DNA of 64,000 nt from DYKG01 sp964596185 (GCA_964596185.1 CAZQUE010000010.1:1-64000); one strand, 5' to 3'; numbered from the stretch's first letter, positions 50,631 to 60,541 are shown. Notes: generated from the letters alone by a model not told the origin. Numbers and translations are program-made.

Positions 50631-53486
50631 ATGCCTGAAGATTTTCTACAAAACAGCAAGTTACCGGAAAAGCTGGATCTAAACGATTGGATACAGTTTT
50701 CTCTTGACTCTGAAGAAGAAATCGATCGCCAGATTGCCTTGGAAGAGCTTGCGTCTACTGGCGTTCCACCATATCTGACGGCTCGAATTCGTGAAATTTC
50801 AGCTCGTGACGCTTCTTCGGTTTGTCGTCAGCTTGCCTTGTGGATAGAAAGTGTTGAAAAGGCCCGCATCGAACTGAAACCGCAGCTGAAGAACCTCGAA
50901 TTGAGTCCGATAAATATCATCATGTTGCTTGAAAATGCAGATGCTTCTCTGGCGACTGTTTTGATTCAAATGTTGCGGAAAGCCCCGCCAGAAGAGATAT
51001 TAGATCAGTGGCGACATGGAATCAAGACCGAAAAGAATCCGCGTATGCTGCAGGTTGGTCTGACTTTGCTTGGCAAATTCGGTCGGGCAGAAGACGCTGC
51101 CGGTGCGGTTGGGTTCCTTGAACATGCAGATTCTGAAGTTGTTTGTTCGGCCCTGTCTTTATTGTTGAATCAGGATTCTGAACTTTTCAAACAGCAGGTT
51201 CGCAAAGGCCTTACTTCAAAGTCTTTCAAGATACAGTTGCATGCGGTTCATTTGTTGCGTTCCATCGATCTTGAAGAAGCCATACAATATATCCAGGCTT
51301 TTTTGTTCAGCAAAAATCCATTGATTAGGCAGAAGGCCTTGCGGGAGTTGATGCTTGTGCCCTTTGATCGGGTAAGTCAGATTTTTCTGCAATATCTTAG
51401 CCGTGAAATCCAGACCTTGCTTCTGGTTAAAGCCGGCTTCGTCATTGCTTTCAATCCTTTGCCCGATTTCCCGTTAAAACTGTTCGACATTTTTCAGTTT
51501 TCGCGGGATGCCAAAAAGCACATTCTGCAGATGATATTGAAACAGCTTGTCGAGTCAATTCAGTCGGCGGGGGTTCTCAAACAAACGTTTGAAGAATATA
51601 CGCAGGAATTGAAACAGAAAATTAACTTTAAAAGGTCAGAGCTGGTCATCAGATGCGCCTTGAAAGATCTGGGTAACAGCGATAAAAATATGCGGCTTTC
51701 GGCTGTGGATAGACTCGCTCCTTATTGTGAATATCCTTCAATAACTCAGGCTCTGGCCCGACATTTGCAGAATGAAGCAGATGAAGAGGTGAAGGCGTCG
51801 ATAGAAGCTATCACTGGCGGTGGGCAAGTTTTGCCCCAGGTTGTTGATAAGTCGCTGAATGAAGTTCAAGACTTTATCGCCCTTGGCCCCAAAGAACAGC
51901 GAGGTTTCCTAAGACAGATCCGGACCAACGAAGGCTGGCACGAAAACCGAAATTTGTTGTCAAAACTTCTTGGCGAAAACCTGAAAAAAAATGTTCAGCT
52001 CGAGATTATCAGATTGTTCGGACAGTTTGGCAGCAGAATCGATACCGGTTCTGTGGTTTCTTTCATTGATGATCAGGACCCCTCTATTGTAGCCGCCGCT
52101 ATCAAAACTGTCGGAACCATAGACCTTGATGTCATGTTACCTCATATCAACCGTTTCCTTGCCCACGAAGATCCGCGGATAAAATCTGCTGCCCTGGAAG
52201 TCTATGTATTGGCAGACAAGGAGGGGGCGATACAGTATCTCTCTTCAATGCTTCGCTCAACTGCACTGCCAACGAGAAGAGTCGGCCTTTCTCTGCTTCC
52301 CCAGCTTGATTATTCGTCGGCAGAACCGTTGATCTGGCGACTGCTCAAGTATGAAGGAAATAATGAGTTGAAAATTCAGGCGGCATATATGGTTGCTGCC
52401 AATCCGACCAAGGAAGGTCTTTACAAACTATTTGCCATTTCGCATAAAAAAGAAGGCGAATTAAAAGAAGGTTATGAGGATCTCTGGAACCTGGCCCTGG
52501 TTTCAGCTGAAAGTCTTTTTGCCACTTCAAGAGAAAATGTCGAAGCAGAGTGCTGGGAAGCTTTCAAGGCTGATTCTGAGAGAAAAATTGAAGACAAGTC
52601 AGCATATTCATATTCGAGCGTAGTGGGTGAAGCGGATATCCTCGGAGTCGGGGCCGAAGAAGCCGATAAAACTTTTATCGAAACGCTCTACTTGCACTTG
52701 TTAGAATTCAAAACGTTTTATGCTGCCGGTTTGCTGATTTTCATGCCGGTAATGTATTATCTTTTTTCTTCAGAACCAGAAACGAAAGTTACAGTTTCAA
52801 AAACTGGCAAGACTGCCAAAGTAAATTTTATGCCGACCCAGAAGAGCATGTCGACTCAGGTTGGCAGCGAAGACTGGAAGGGAACCCTAAAATCCGGGGC
52901 TCGAGAACTGCTTTCAGGGAAAGGCTATCAGGCGGCATTGAGTAATGGTGCCAGAGAAATTCAGAGTTTTCGTGCCGATTACGATCGAAATTATCAGCAG
53001 TATCTAATCGATAAAGCTAACGATTCTTCTGAGCCTGAAGAAACTCGGCAACTTTATGAGGCTCATCTGAACCCGGCATTTGCAAACGCAGTAAAGGCAT
53101 GGGAGGCGGAGAACTATTCCGAGGCCGAGTTGTATTATGAACGGGCAGTCGAAGATCAGCAATTGAATCCGGTTGGCCGCTGTTTTGCTTTGCAAAAACT
53201 CCTGGAAATTGCGCAAAACCGCAAAGACAAGACAACCTGGTTGAAGTGGCAGGATCGACTGATGAAGGAATTGAAAAAGATTCCGGGTTACGAGGGAGTA
53301 AAAGGAATAGAAAACTTCGGACAAATGTATATTCGCATGGTTGAAATAAGCCAGCACCTTAAAGGTGGTGGTGATAGTGCTCCAATAACCAATCATTTGA
53401 TGAAAACCGGCGAAAGCGAGGCCGAAGCCCGAGAAAGCCTCGAGGCTCTGAAAAATATCGATAAGTTATTTCCCAACGATCGATAA
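50631..53486 (+). CDS. Large HEAT-repeat protein with one membrane segment
   Basis: The 951-residue product (ATG 50631) has a HEAT-rich N-terminal part of about 650 residues. Motifs include EVVCSALSLLLNQD, NPLIRQKALRELMLV and DPRIKSAALEVYVLADK. A single membrane helix lies near residue 700-720 (FYAAGLLIFMPVMYYLF). A C-terminal domain of about 230 residues has a TPR-like stretch (ENYSEAELYYERAVEDQ). A frame extension to TTG 50592 contains a likely -10 box and is rejected. By charge the HEAT part is probably cytoplasmic. A terminator separates it from the minor-pilin genes. Function unknown; probably a scaffold. Confidence 0.82.
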   Translation: MPEDFLQNSKLPEKLDLNDWIQFSLDSEEEIDRQIALEELASTGVPPYLTARIREISARDASSVCRQLALWIESVEKARIELKPQLKNLELSPINIIMLLENADASLATVLIQMLRKAPPEEILDQWRHGIKTEKNPRMLQVGLTLLGKFGRAEDAAGAVGFLEHADSEVVCSALSLLLNQDSELFKQQVRKGLTSKSFKIQLHAVHLLRSIDLEEAIQYIQAFLFSKNPLIRQKALRELMLVPFDRVSQIFLQYLSREIQTLLLVKAGFVIAFNPLPDFPLKLFDIFQFSRDAKKHILQMILKQLVESIQSAGVLKQTFEEYTQELKQKINFKRSELVIRCALKDLGNSDKNMRLSAVDRLAPYCEYPSITQALARHLQNEADEEVKASIEAITGGGQVLPQVVDKSLNEVQDFIALGPKEQRGFLRQIRTNEGWHENRNLLSKLLGENLKKNVQLEIIRLFGQFGSRIDTGSVVSFIDDQDPSIVAAAIKTVGTIDLDVMLPHINRFLAHEDPRIKSAALEVYVLADKEGAIQYLSSMLRSTALPTRRVGLSLLPQLDYSSAEPLIWRLLKYEGNNELKIQAAYMVAANPTKEGLYKLFAISHKKEGELKEGYEDLWNLALVSAESLFATSRENVEAECWEAFKADSERKIEDKSAYSYSSVVGEADILGVGAEEADKTFIETLYLHLLEFKTFYAAGLLIFMPVMYYLFSSEPETKVTVSKTGKTAKVNFMPTQKSMSTQVGSEDWKGTLKSGARELLSGKGYQAALSNGAREIQSFRADYDRNYQQYLIDKANDSSEPEETRQLYEAHLNPAFANAVKAWEAENYSEAELYYERAVEDQQLNPVGRCFALQKLLEIAQNRKDKTTWLKWQDRLMKELKKIPGYEGVKGIENFGQMYIRMVEISQHLKGGGDSAPITNHLMKTGESEAEARESLEALKNIDKLFPNDR

Positions 53487-53515
53487 CCTGTTTTTTCAGA
53501 TCGATTATTTTTTTT
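53479..53515 (+). terminator. Rho-independent terminator after the HEAT membrane protein
   Basis: ATCGAT (53479-53484) and CTG (53488-53490) pair with CAG (53497-53499) and ATCGAT (53500-53505) around a six-T loop, with a three-base bulge. An uninterrupted T-run follows at 53507-53515. The stop codon is inside the stem. Confidence 0.6.
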
Positions 53516-53600
53516 CTGCCGCAAAACATTTTTCCATTCTTCATCGTATTTCTTCTAGGCGTTGTACAAATCTACACTAGTCTAACTGTCCTGAATGGGG

Positions 53601-53606
53601 TATAAT
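53601..53606 (+). promoter_or_regulatory. Predicted -10 box of the minor-pilin operon
   Basis: A perfect TATAAT preceded by GGGG lies 33 bases before the GTG at 53639. No good -35 box is visible at 16-18 bases upstream, so an activator or alternative sigma factor is possible. Confidence 0.4.
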
Positions 53607-53638
53607 TTTATAAAGATATTTAACAGGGGAATTAAGCA

Positions 53639-56185
53639 GTGAATAAAAGAAATTACCGCAAAAGCGGCTCGGCATATTTGATGGCAATAGGCGTTCTGTC
53701 GGTTTTGGTGCTTGTCGGCATTGCATTGTCGCGTATGACGGTTACCGGGCGATTTACGACAATATTCAGCAGCAATGAAAAGCGTGCTGAAGAATGCGCT
53801 GAGTCAGCTGCGAATCTGACTTTTAAAGTCGTAAAGGACAACATGAATGATTACAGTGCTTTCTGGAAATTATTCAAAGATCCTGACGGCCTGCTGAAAA
53901 GTTGGTTTATGTATTTTCGTTTGCCCGCTCCGGTCGCCGGTGCATATATTGATCCTGTCAGCTTTGAAAATGCCAAAGCCAACGGTGTTGACGTGCAGCT
54001 GGATTTGTTCAATAGCACTCTTTTCAAGCCTTTGTATGAAAAAGGCATCGTCTACATGTATGATACTGTTTCTCCTGATCCCAAAGCTCCGCTTGCTCCA
54101 TTGAAGGGCATGTTCGATGCTCTGGGCGGAAGAGTTAGGGTAACCTGCACGGCGAGAATAAAAAACGCCTTCGCCATTCTTGCCGATAATCCTGATTACG
54201 TGGTTGGTGGGGTTGAAGTTCCTTTGCGTAAGGTTACCGGCTTTCTCGGCAATCTTTATGACAAGGTAAAAATTGGTGCTGCCGATGTGATTTCCGATGC
54301 AAAAGATACCGTCGATCCTACCGGAAAGCTCGATAAAGACTTCCCCAATGTAGATTTTACCAATATGCTGCCGAATGACCCATTATTGCAGGCGCCTGAT
54401 ATCACAAATCTCACCATAATAGTTCAGGGGGTGCCAGTTCCGGTCGGGGCCATTTTGCAAAAGCCTCTAGATGCAATTTTCAATAAGATTCAGACCGAAC
54501 TGGGTCTTACGCCGCGCAAGCTAGCCAAGAAGGTTTTTGGCGATGTTCTGCAATTCAAGATCGATTTCACAGCCATTAACAAAAGAATAGAAGAGGCGAT
54601 TCAGAATTGTCTCCCAGATTTTCTGCAGGCTTTTGCCGGTAATGTTTCCTGGGATGTAACCGTTGAAAAACAGGGAATCTTCGAAGTTATCACTGAAGTT
54701 GAATATACTCCCCAGTATCCCAATGGACCGACGATCAAAAAGCGTCTGGTCATGCACCGTGAGTTTCGTGTTGCCGATATTCAGCCGATAGCCTCTGATT
54801 ACACCTTCTTCGTTGCGAATTCAAAACTTCTTTATGAGAAGTCTCTCGAAAATTTTGACAGCTGGGAGGGTGATGATCAGATCAAATGGAACGAGGGCAT
54901 GGGAACGATCGTTATTCATAACATGCCTTCACTCGATGCTATCTGGAATTCCCTCAAAAACATATTTTCATTTGAAATAAGAAAACTGGCGCAAAATCTT
55001 CAGCTTCCAGGACTTGTAAGGGTTAATGGAACCAAAGAAATGTTGTTGAAGCTGACGATGTTCGAGAAGTTCCCGGTTGGTGCCGGTGCTCTGGATGTTT
55101 TTAAAAAAATGGAAATAGCTGCGTTGCTGACGCCACATCCCGATGGTCAGAAAACAGCCTGTGCTGGCGATCACCCTAATGGCGGTTCGAGTCATAATAT
55201 TATTCCAGGATTGAAAAGCGTTACCTACAATTTTTGGGCTACCGGCAAGCCTTTTGACTGGGGCTATTTCGGCGGCGGCGACCCTGGCGGAATAGGAACC
55301 TACTGGTTGCCGATTCCACCAATGTTTGCACGTACTTTGCTTTTTGGCAATTTCCATCTTGAATTTCCGATGTCAATGCGGGTTGAAGGCTATCTGAAAA
55401 AGGTTTACACCCATATCAACCTGTTGCTGGTAAAAATATATATTCCTCCGATTCCAATCATCGGCTTTCTTGGCATGGATATTCCGATTCCATGGTTCTG
55501 GGCCAAGGCCAAAAAAGAGCCCTATGGCTTTTGCCAGTGGCCGCCCTACGAAAATGATGATCAGGGTAAAACTGCATGGAACCCGAATAATAAAGGCAAT
55601 CTTCCCGCCAACACTTATTCGCCGACCCAGTATCTCAAGAAGGCCAGCTATTTCTACGCTTCTTCGCAGGATTTTAACAAGGATATTGAAAATCGCACGA
55701 TTATCTACAATGGCAAAGAAACTTTCATTTGCGACGGGGTAACTTTCGTCAATGACAATCTATGGTTGACCAAACCAATGCACGTAATGGGGCGTGGAAT
55801 AATCGTCGCTGCGGCAAACGTTCATTTGAATGCCGAGATTACCAGAGAAGACAAAGACGCTAACGGGAACAATACTGTATTTTCGATCGTTGCCAGAAAC
55901 GGAGCTATTGTTAATCATTATGGAAAGCGCAATGTTTATGCCTGTCTTTATGGTGACAAAGGTCTTCTCAACCCTATTGGAGCCAATCTCACCGTTCATG
56001 GCAATCTGGTGGTCAATCGCTTTAACCGTAAAGATTGCCAGGGTGATCTGCACGTATATTATGAATCCAATCATTGCCGAAGCTCTTTGTTGTCGATGAT
56101 CCGGCCGGTTGCAAAATGGGATCCAACCCGATATTATGTGACCTTGAGTGCACAGACTGCCTTGTTTCAGTTCGAAAAGTTGTAG
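53639..56185 (+). CDS. Very large PilX-like pilus-associated protein
   Basis: The 848-residue protein (GTG start, AGGGGA site) begins RKSGSAYLMAIGVLSVLVLV, a PilX_N/GspK-like hydrophobic N-terminus. A helix with paired glutamates follows (EKRAEECAESAANL). No Glu+5 is present in the mature form, as in GspK-type tip pilins. The remainder, some 780 residues, is far larger than PilX (about 200) and mostly unrecognised. The last 150 residues look like a stacked beta structure (GIIVAAANVHLNAEI, GANLTVHGNLVVNRF). It may be a tip adhesin. Two prepilin genes follow at once, supporting a minor-pilin operon. Confidence 0.75.
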   Translation: MNKRNYRKSGSAYLMAIGVLSVLVLVGIALSRMTVTGRFTTIFSSNEKRAEECAESAANLTFKVVKDNMNDYSAFWKLFKDPDGLLKSWFMYFRLPAPVAGAYIDPVSFENAKANGVDVQLDLFNSTLFKPLYEKGIVYMYDTVSPDPKAPLAPLKGMFDALGGRVRVTCTARIKNAFAILADNPDYVVGGVEVPLRKVTGFLGNLYDKVKIGAADVISDAKDTVDPTGKLDKDFPNVDFTNMLPNDPLLQAPDITNLTIIVQGVPVPVGAILQKPLDAIFNKIQTELGLTPRKLAKKVFGDVLQFKIDFTAINKRIEEAIQNCLPDFLQAFAGNVSWDVTVEKQGIFEVITEVEYTPQYPNGPTIKKRLVMHREFRVADIQPIASDYTFFVANSKLLYEKSLENFDSWEGDDQIKWNEGMGTIVIHNMPSLDAIWNSLKNIFSFEIRKLAQNLQLPGLVRVNGTKEMLLKLTMFEKFPVGAGALDVFKKMEIAALLTPHPDGQKTACAGDHPNGGSSHNIIPGLKSVTYNFWATGKPFDWGYFGGGDPGGIGTYWLPIPPMFARTLLFGNFHLEFPMSMRVEGYLKKVYTHINLLLVKIYIPPIPIIGFLGMDIPIPWFWAKAKKEPYGFCQWPPYENDDQGKTAWNPNNKGNLPANTYSPTQYLKKASYFYASSQDFNKDIENRTIIYNGKETFICDGVTFVNDNLWLTKPMHVMGRGIIVAAANVHLNAEITREDKDANGNNTVFSIVARNGAIVNHYGKRNVYACLYGDKGLLNPIGANLTVHGNLVVNRFNRKDCQGDLHVYYESNHCRSSLLSMIRPVAKWDPTRYYVTLSAQTALFQFEKL

Positions 56186-56201
56186 ATGGAGAAATGTCCT
56201 G

Positions 56202-56666
56202 ATGATCAAATCTGCTAGAGCTATTACACTTGTCGAAATCACCATTGCCCTGGCTATATTGATAATCGCCATCATTCCTTTGTTGCGATTGTCCTCGAAT
56301 GATGCTACAACAGCAATTGAAACCGAGAAAATTCAGATATCGGAACGAATCCTTGAAAGTATCAAGAGTGAATTGATGGCCTTACCGTTCAAAAGATTTT
56401 ATGAAAGAAGTGAAGCTGAAGGTGAAGATACCAACAATCCTGGGCCATTCGAACTTTCCGACGGTTTTTACCCGATCAGCCTGGGCAAGGTTCTCGATGT
56501 TCAGCAAAAGTATAAAGATTTCAAGGTTGTCGGCACCTGGAGCTATATTCTTAAAGACGGAAAAATTGACAAGACCATGATTCAGACTGATATTTCCTGT
56601 TCTTTCAGTCGTGCTCGAGGTCCGGAAGTTAATCGCAGCAAATCATTTTTGCTGGTTAAGCCCTGA
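56202..56666 (+). CDS. Minor prepilin (PilV/GspI-like)
   Basis: The 154-residue product starts MIKSARA, then ITLVEITIALAILIIAIIP, a class III signal with Glu at +5. The residue before the cleavage site is Ala rather than the usual Gly, which most prepilin peptidases accept less well. ATG 56202 is 16 bases after the PilX-like stop, with a GGAG site ten bases upstream. An in-frame GTG at 56148 lies inside the preceding gene. Size and order fit a PilV- or GspI-like minor pilin. Confidence 0.78.
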   Translation: MIKSARAITLVEITIALAILIIAIIPLLRLSSNDATTAIETEKIQISERILESIKSELMALPFKRFYERSEAEGEDTNNPGPFELSDGFYPISLGKVLDVQQKYKDFKVVGTWSYILKDGKIDKTMIQTDISCSFSRARGPEVNRSKSFLLVKP

Positions 56667-56684
56667 TTTACAGGAGGAATGGTT

Positions 56685-57767
56685 ATGAGAAAAAGAGGAA
56701 TGACCCTGGTGGAGATGATGGTGGCTTTCTTTATTCTTTCATTGATATCGGTTCCCCTGTATTACGTCATGAAAGATGCCAGTTATAAAGGCGCTCTGGT
56801 TGCCTGTAAAGAAGAGGCAAAACAGGAATCTAACAAGGTTTTGAAAATTCTGGAGCATGATCTTAGTCAGGCCAGAAGAGAAAGCTTCAAACAGCCGAGC
56901 GATGACGTTTATGAAATCAAGGTTCGCAAGCAGGGCGACGATAAAGGTGACGACGTGTCTTTGCGCTATTTTTATTCTAAACCCGATTTAAAAAGAATAT
57001 TCGACGGCAAGCAGTGGCAGGTAAGTGATAAGGTTGAAGAGTTTAATATTTCGACTTCACCAGATGCTCCGGGTCGACTGATTGTCAGCCTTAAGACAAA
57101 GTCTTTCTTCGATGGCATCAAAGAAGGCGATGCGCCCGTTCTTGCCCAGGAAAAAATGATTGTCATGCGTGAAGATGCTGCATTTGAGAAGGACAAACAC
57201 TGGCGTGACGTTGGCGACGTAAACAAATTTTTCGCCTCTCAGGGCAGCCTTATGGGTGGCATCAAAGAGGATGCCAAGAAGCTGGTTCAGGATTTTACCA
57301 GTGAGTGGTCTGCAGCAGGTGCCGATATCAGCAACATGACCGTTGGGCAGTTGCAGAGGGTTAAAGATGATCTATTCAATGGTTTGAAAGATGTTGAAGA
57401 CAGCATCAAAGGTATAGATGGCGATATCCTCGATCTAGACCCAAAAGCGATGTTTGATGTCGGCTCGGATGGAAAACTTTCAAGTTCGCAAAAAGATAGG
57501 GCTAAAGCAGTCAAAGAAGCGCTTGCAAACATGAAAAATAAAGGCGATTTGAACTGGCAAAAGGTTGTCAGTGCCGGCGGTGGCAGCGGATTCTGGTCTT
57601 CAAAAATGAAAACTGGCGCGATAAAGGAACTTTACAACGCTAAATCGCAGTTGTTCAATTCCGGCCAGGAAATCGTTAAACAGATTGACGAATTCAAAAA
57701 GCTCTCTAGTCAGAATGGCTTTGATTTCGACACATCCAGTATCAGTCGCACGAAGTGGGGCCTTTGA
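56685..57767 (+). CDS. Minor prepilin with long C-terminal region (PilW/GspJ-like)
   Basis: The 360-residue protein starts MRKRG, then MTLVEMMVAFFILSLISVPLYYV with the G/M cleavage site and Glu at +5. AGGAGG lies seven bases before ATG 56685, which makes it better than the ATG two codons upstream that overlaps that site. Residues 30-190 form a GspJ/PilW-like strand-rich part. The final 150 residues are unusually long, helical and charged (AKKLVQDFTSEWSAAG, FNGLKDVEDSIKGIDGD). It overlaps the convergent membrane protein gene by 26 bases. Probably a minor pilin of the same tip complex. Confidence 0.78.
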   Translation: MRKRGMTLVEMMVAFFILSLISVPLYYVMKDASYKGALVACKEEAKQESNKVLKILEHDLSQARRESFKQPSDDVYEIKVRKQGDDKGDDVSLRYFYSKPDLKRIFDGKQWQVSDKVEEFNISTSPDAPGRLIVSLKTKSFFDGIKEGDAPVLAQEKMIVMREDAAFEKDKHWRDVGDVNKFFASQGSLMGGIKEDAKKLVQDFTSEWSAAGADISNMTVGQLQRVKDDLFNGLKDVEDSIKGIDGDILDLDPKAMFDVGSDGKLSSSQKDRAKAVKEALANMKNKGDLNWQKVVSAGGGSGFWSSKMKTGAIKELYNAKSQLFNSGQEIVKQIDEFKKLSSQNGFDFDTSSISRTKWGL

Positions 57768-58347
57768 GCAGATTGTTCAGCAAAAGAATCCATAGCAACA
57801 CCAGAGCAATGGTTGTTTTCTGTAGAACCGGCTGAACACTTTTGTGCCAATGCAAATAATAGAGGGCGTGATTTATCTGAGTCATCAGAAAAAGTATGCA
57901 GCCGCTGAGAAATGCGTAATATCTGCGGTCTTCGACAAGAATTATCAGGGCAATCAACATCGTAAAAAAGCTGCAAAGGCAAAAAGCCAGTAGCATCGCA
58001 TGATGGTAGCTGCTGAATAGCATCAGGACAAAAAAACTGCAAAGTATCGTTCCGAATCTAACGATACTTTGCTGAAGTCTGGTTGTTGGGCAAATGATCG
58101 GTAAACGGAACAAAAATGCCGAGACCGCCAGGCCGGCAAAAAAAGTGGCTGCAATGGCAAAATAGCCGCCAGGATTAGTTTTGCCCTGGCCGGTTTCTAA
58201 AACCATCAGTTCGCACCAGTAGTTTTCTTGCCAACTGAAAGTCGGGTTTTTCTCGTTGAACTGTGAGCCGCCGGGATACAGATAGATTGCGGCCAGAGTA
58301 AGAAGAAAAAACAGAGCGATCCCGGCATTGGTTACTTTTGAGAGCAC
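57742..58347 (-). CDS. Hypothetical multi-pass membrane protein
   Basis: The 201-residue product has about six membrane helices (ALFFLLTLAAIYLY, FAIAATFFAGLAVSAFLF, TILCSFFVLMLFSS and others). An extracytoplasmic loop with NPTFSWQENYWCELM lies after the first helix. The layout resembles DUF998/Frag1-type membrane proteins of unknown function, but this is a weak impression. Its 3' end overlaps the prepilin gene. It follows pncA on the same strand by 33 bases and may be in the NAD-salvage transcript. Confidence 0.6.
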   Translation of the reverse strand: MLSKVTNAGIALFFLLTLAAIYLYPGGSQFNEKNPTFSWQENYWCELMVLETGQGKTNPGGYFAIAATFFAGLAVSAFLFRLPIICPTTRLQQSIVRFGTILCSFFVLMLFSSYHHAMLLAFCLCSFFTMLIALIILVEDRRYYAFLSGCILFLMTQINHALYYLHWHKSVQPVLQKTTIALVLLWILLLNNLLKGPTSCD

Positions 58348-58380
58348 TCTGCTTTTTTTCCCTTCATTTGCTGGCAGGAA

Positions 58381-59010
58381 TCAGGCTAAGGCGGCTATCT
58401 CGATTTCTCGGCTTGAAATCAGATTGACTCCTGCCTCACTCATCTGCGACAAGGCCAGTGCAACGTCGCCGGAATTCAGATTTACTCCGCGACAACCATC
58501 GGTAATGAGAAAAGTTTTAAAACCCTCTTTTAATGAATCTAGAGCTGTGAATTTAACGCAGTAATCTGTAGCCAGCCCCATTATATAGACCTGATCAACT
58601 CGCTGCTCTTTCAACCAAAGAGTGAGGCCGGTTGAAGCTTGTCGGTTGTTATCATAAAAGCCGCTATAAGAGTCGATGTTGAGATTGGTTCCCTTTTGGA
58701 AAACTCTATTGATGCTTTTGTGGTGAAGATTTGGGTGAAATTCTGCGCCAGTTGTGTTTTGAATACAATGGTTCGGCCATAGAATTTGATCGATTCCGTT
58801 CAATTTGATCTGATCACCTGGTTTTTTGCCCGGATGGGACGAAGCAAAACTGCCGTGATTGGCCGGATGCCAGTCCTGGGTTGCAACCACCAGATCGAAT
58901 CTTGGGGCAAGATAGTTGGCAATAGCCACTACCTCGTCGCCCTCTTCGACCGCCAAAGCGCCTCCCGGCATAAAATCATTCTGAAGATCCACCAGAATCA
59001 GTGCTTTCAT
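58381..59010 (-). CDS. pncA: Nicotinamidase
   Basis: The 209-residue enzyme deaminates nicotinamide to nicotinate. It starts MKALILVDLQNDFMPGGAL with the catalytic Asp, has the metal-binding TQDWHPANHGSFA, and the nucleophilic cysteine in GLATDYCVKFTALDS. ATG 59010 has an AAGGAG site; a longer frame to 59064 would overlap pncB. It follows pncB on the same strand, giving consecutive steps of NAD salvage. Confidence 0.94.
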   Translation of the reverse strand: MKALILVDLQNDFMPGGALAVEEGDEVVAIANYLAPRFDLVVATQDWHPANHGSFASSHPGKKPGDQIKLNGIDQILWPNHCIQNTTGAEFHPNLHHKSINRVFQKGTNLNIDSYSGFYDNNRQASTGLTLWLKEQRVDQVYIMGLATDYCVKFTALDSLKEGFKTFLITDGCRGVNLNSGDVALALSQMSEAGVNLISSREIEIAALA

Positions 59011-59047
59011 AAAACTTCTCCTTTGCAACTGATTATTTATTTTTTTT

Positions 59048-60517
59048 CTACTTTTTGAAGCCACGGTTTTGCAAAATCAGCTCAGTTTTAAGATTCGACA
59101 GTTTTTCTTCAAGACCCACCGGATAAAGGTGGGGATTGACAAATCTTTTTATGCTTTCGTGAAGGGTTTGCAATTGCTGTTGAACCCGCTCGCGTATTTC
59201 TTTTACCGGCTGAGGTCGATAAATGCGTTTGCCATTTTCAAACATTGGTTTGAGCAGCTCCGAAAAGGTTGCGCCGCTCGGGAAGACTTTGCGTCGCGTC
59301 ATGTCGGCAGGATCTATGATTATATCGTTTGCCGGCGCGGGCAGAAGCTCGTCGACAAGCATGTCACCGATTGCCTGACCGGCTTCGAAGTATCGACGTA
59401 TTTGCAGCTTACCTGGATTGGTAATTTTTATGGCCTGTTCAGAGAGCTTAATTTTGTGTTGCCAGTTGCCATCTTTTTCTTTCAGGGCAACGAGCTTATA
59501 GACGCCACCCAAAGCCGGTTGATCATAACCGGTCGCCAGTTTGGTGCCGACCCCCCAGAGAGTGATCGTTGCTCCCTGTTGCTTGAGACTGGAAATAATG
59601 TGTTCGTCAAGGTCGTTGCTGGCACAGATAATGGCCTTGTCAAAGCCGCCGGCATCTAGAATTTTGCGGGCTTCAATACTCAAATAAGCCAGGTCGCCTG
59701 AGTCCAGTCTTATGCCGACCATTTCGTGGCCAGCTTTGCGCAGCTCAAGGCCAACTTTTACCGCATTTTTGACTCCTTCAATGGTGTTGTAGGTGTCGAC
59801 GAGAAAGAGACAATTGTTAGGCATGGCTCTGGCGTATTCTTTAAAAGATTCAAGCTCTGAATCGAAAGACATGACCCAGCTGTGGGCATGGGTGCCCTTG
59901 ACCGGTATGCCGAAGAGTTTCCCGGCAAGAACATTGGAAGTGCTGGCGCAACCGCCAATATAGGCCGCTCGGCTGGCGGAAATTGCTCCATTGATTCCCT
60001 GAGCCCGTCGCAGGCCAAACTCGAGTACCGGCTCGCCTCGTGCAGCCTGGCATATTCTGGCAGCCTTTGTTGCGATAAGGCTTTGAAAGTTGATCATATT
60101 CAGCAGCGGAGTTTCAAGAATCATGCACTGCAAAACCGGGCCGGAAATTCGCAGCATGGGCTCGTGAGGAAATACCACCGTTCCTTCGTTGACTGCGTCG
60201 ACATCGCAGGTAAATTTCAATTCGCGCAAGTAGTCAAGAAAACCTTTTGCGAATAAGGGCTGGCCATTGTTTCCGGTTAAAGAAGCGAGATATTCGATGT
60301 CAGATTCATCGAAACTGAACTTCTCGAGTAGCTCGAGGGCCTGTTCTATGCCGCAGGCTATGGTATAACCGCCGCCAAATGGGTTCCTTCTGAAGAAGAG
60401 ATTGAAAATACCCTGTTTGTCTGTATAGCCGTTTTTCCAGTAGCCATAGGCCATTGTCAGCTGGTAGAGGTCTGTTAGAAGCGAAAGAGAAGCTGAAGTA
60501 TGCAAGCTGTCAAACAT
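59048..60517 (-). CDS. pncB: Nicotinate phosphoribosyltransferase
   Basis: The 489-residue enzyme makes nicotinate mononucleotide from nicotinate, PRPP and ATP. Diagnostic parts are LLTDLYQLTMAYGYWKNG, FFRRNPFGGGYTIACG, the phosphorylated-histidine region VKGTHAHSWVMSF, and IRLDSGDLAYLS. The start at ATG 60517 (GGAGGG nine bases upstream) fits the family. An extension to 60613 would include the promoter. It precedes pncA on the same strand by 37 bases. Confidence 0.95.
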   Translation of the reverse strand: MFDSLHTSASLSLLTDLYQLTMAYGYWKNGYTDKQGIFNLFFRRNPFGGGYTIACGIEQALELLEKFSFDESDIEYLASLTGNNGQPLFAKGFLDYLRELKFTCDVDAVNEGTVVFPHEPMLRISGPVLQCMILETPLLNMINFQSLIATKAARICQAARGEPVLEFGLRRAQGINGAISASRAAYIGGCASTSNVLAGKLFGIPVKGTHAHSWVMSFDSELESFKEYARAMPNNCLFLVDTYNTIEGVKNAVKVGLELRKAGHEMVGIRLDSGDLAYLSIEARKILDAGGFDKAIICASNDLDEHIISSLKQQGATITLWGVGTKLATGYDQPALGGVYKLVALKEKDGNWQHKIKLSEQAIKITNPGKLQIRRYFEAGQAIGDMLVDELLPAPANDIIIDPADMTRRKVFPSGATFSELLKPMFENGKRIYRPQPVKEIRERVQQQLQTLHESIKRFVNPHLYPVGLEEKLSNLKTELILQNRGFKK

Positions 60518-60541
60518 AGTTATCTGCCCTCCCACTTCTTC

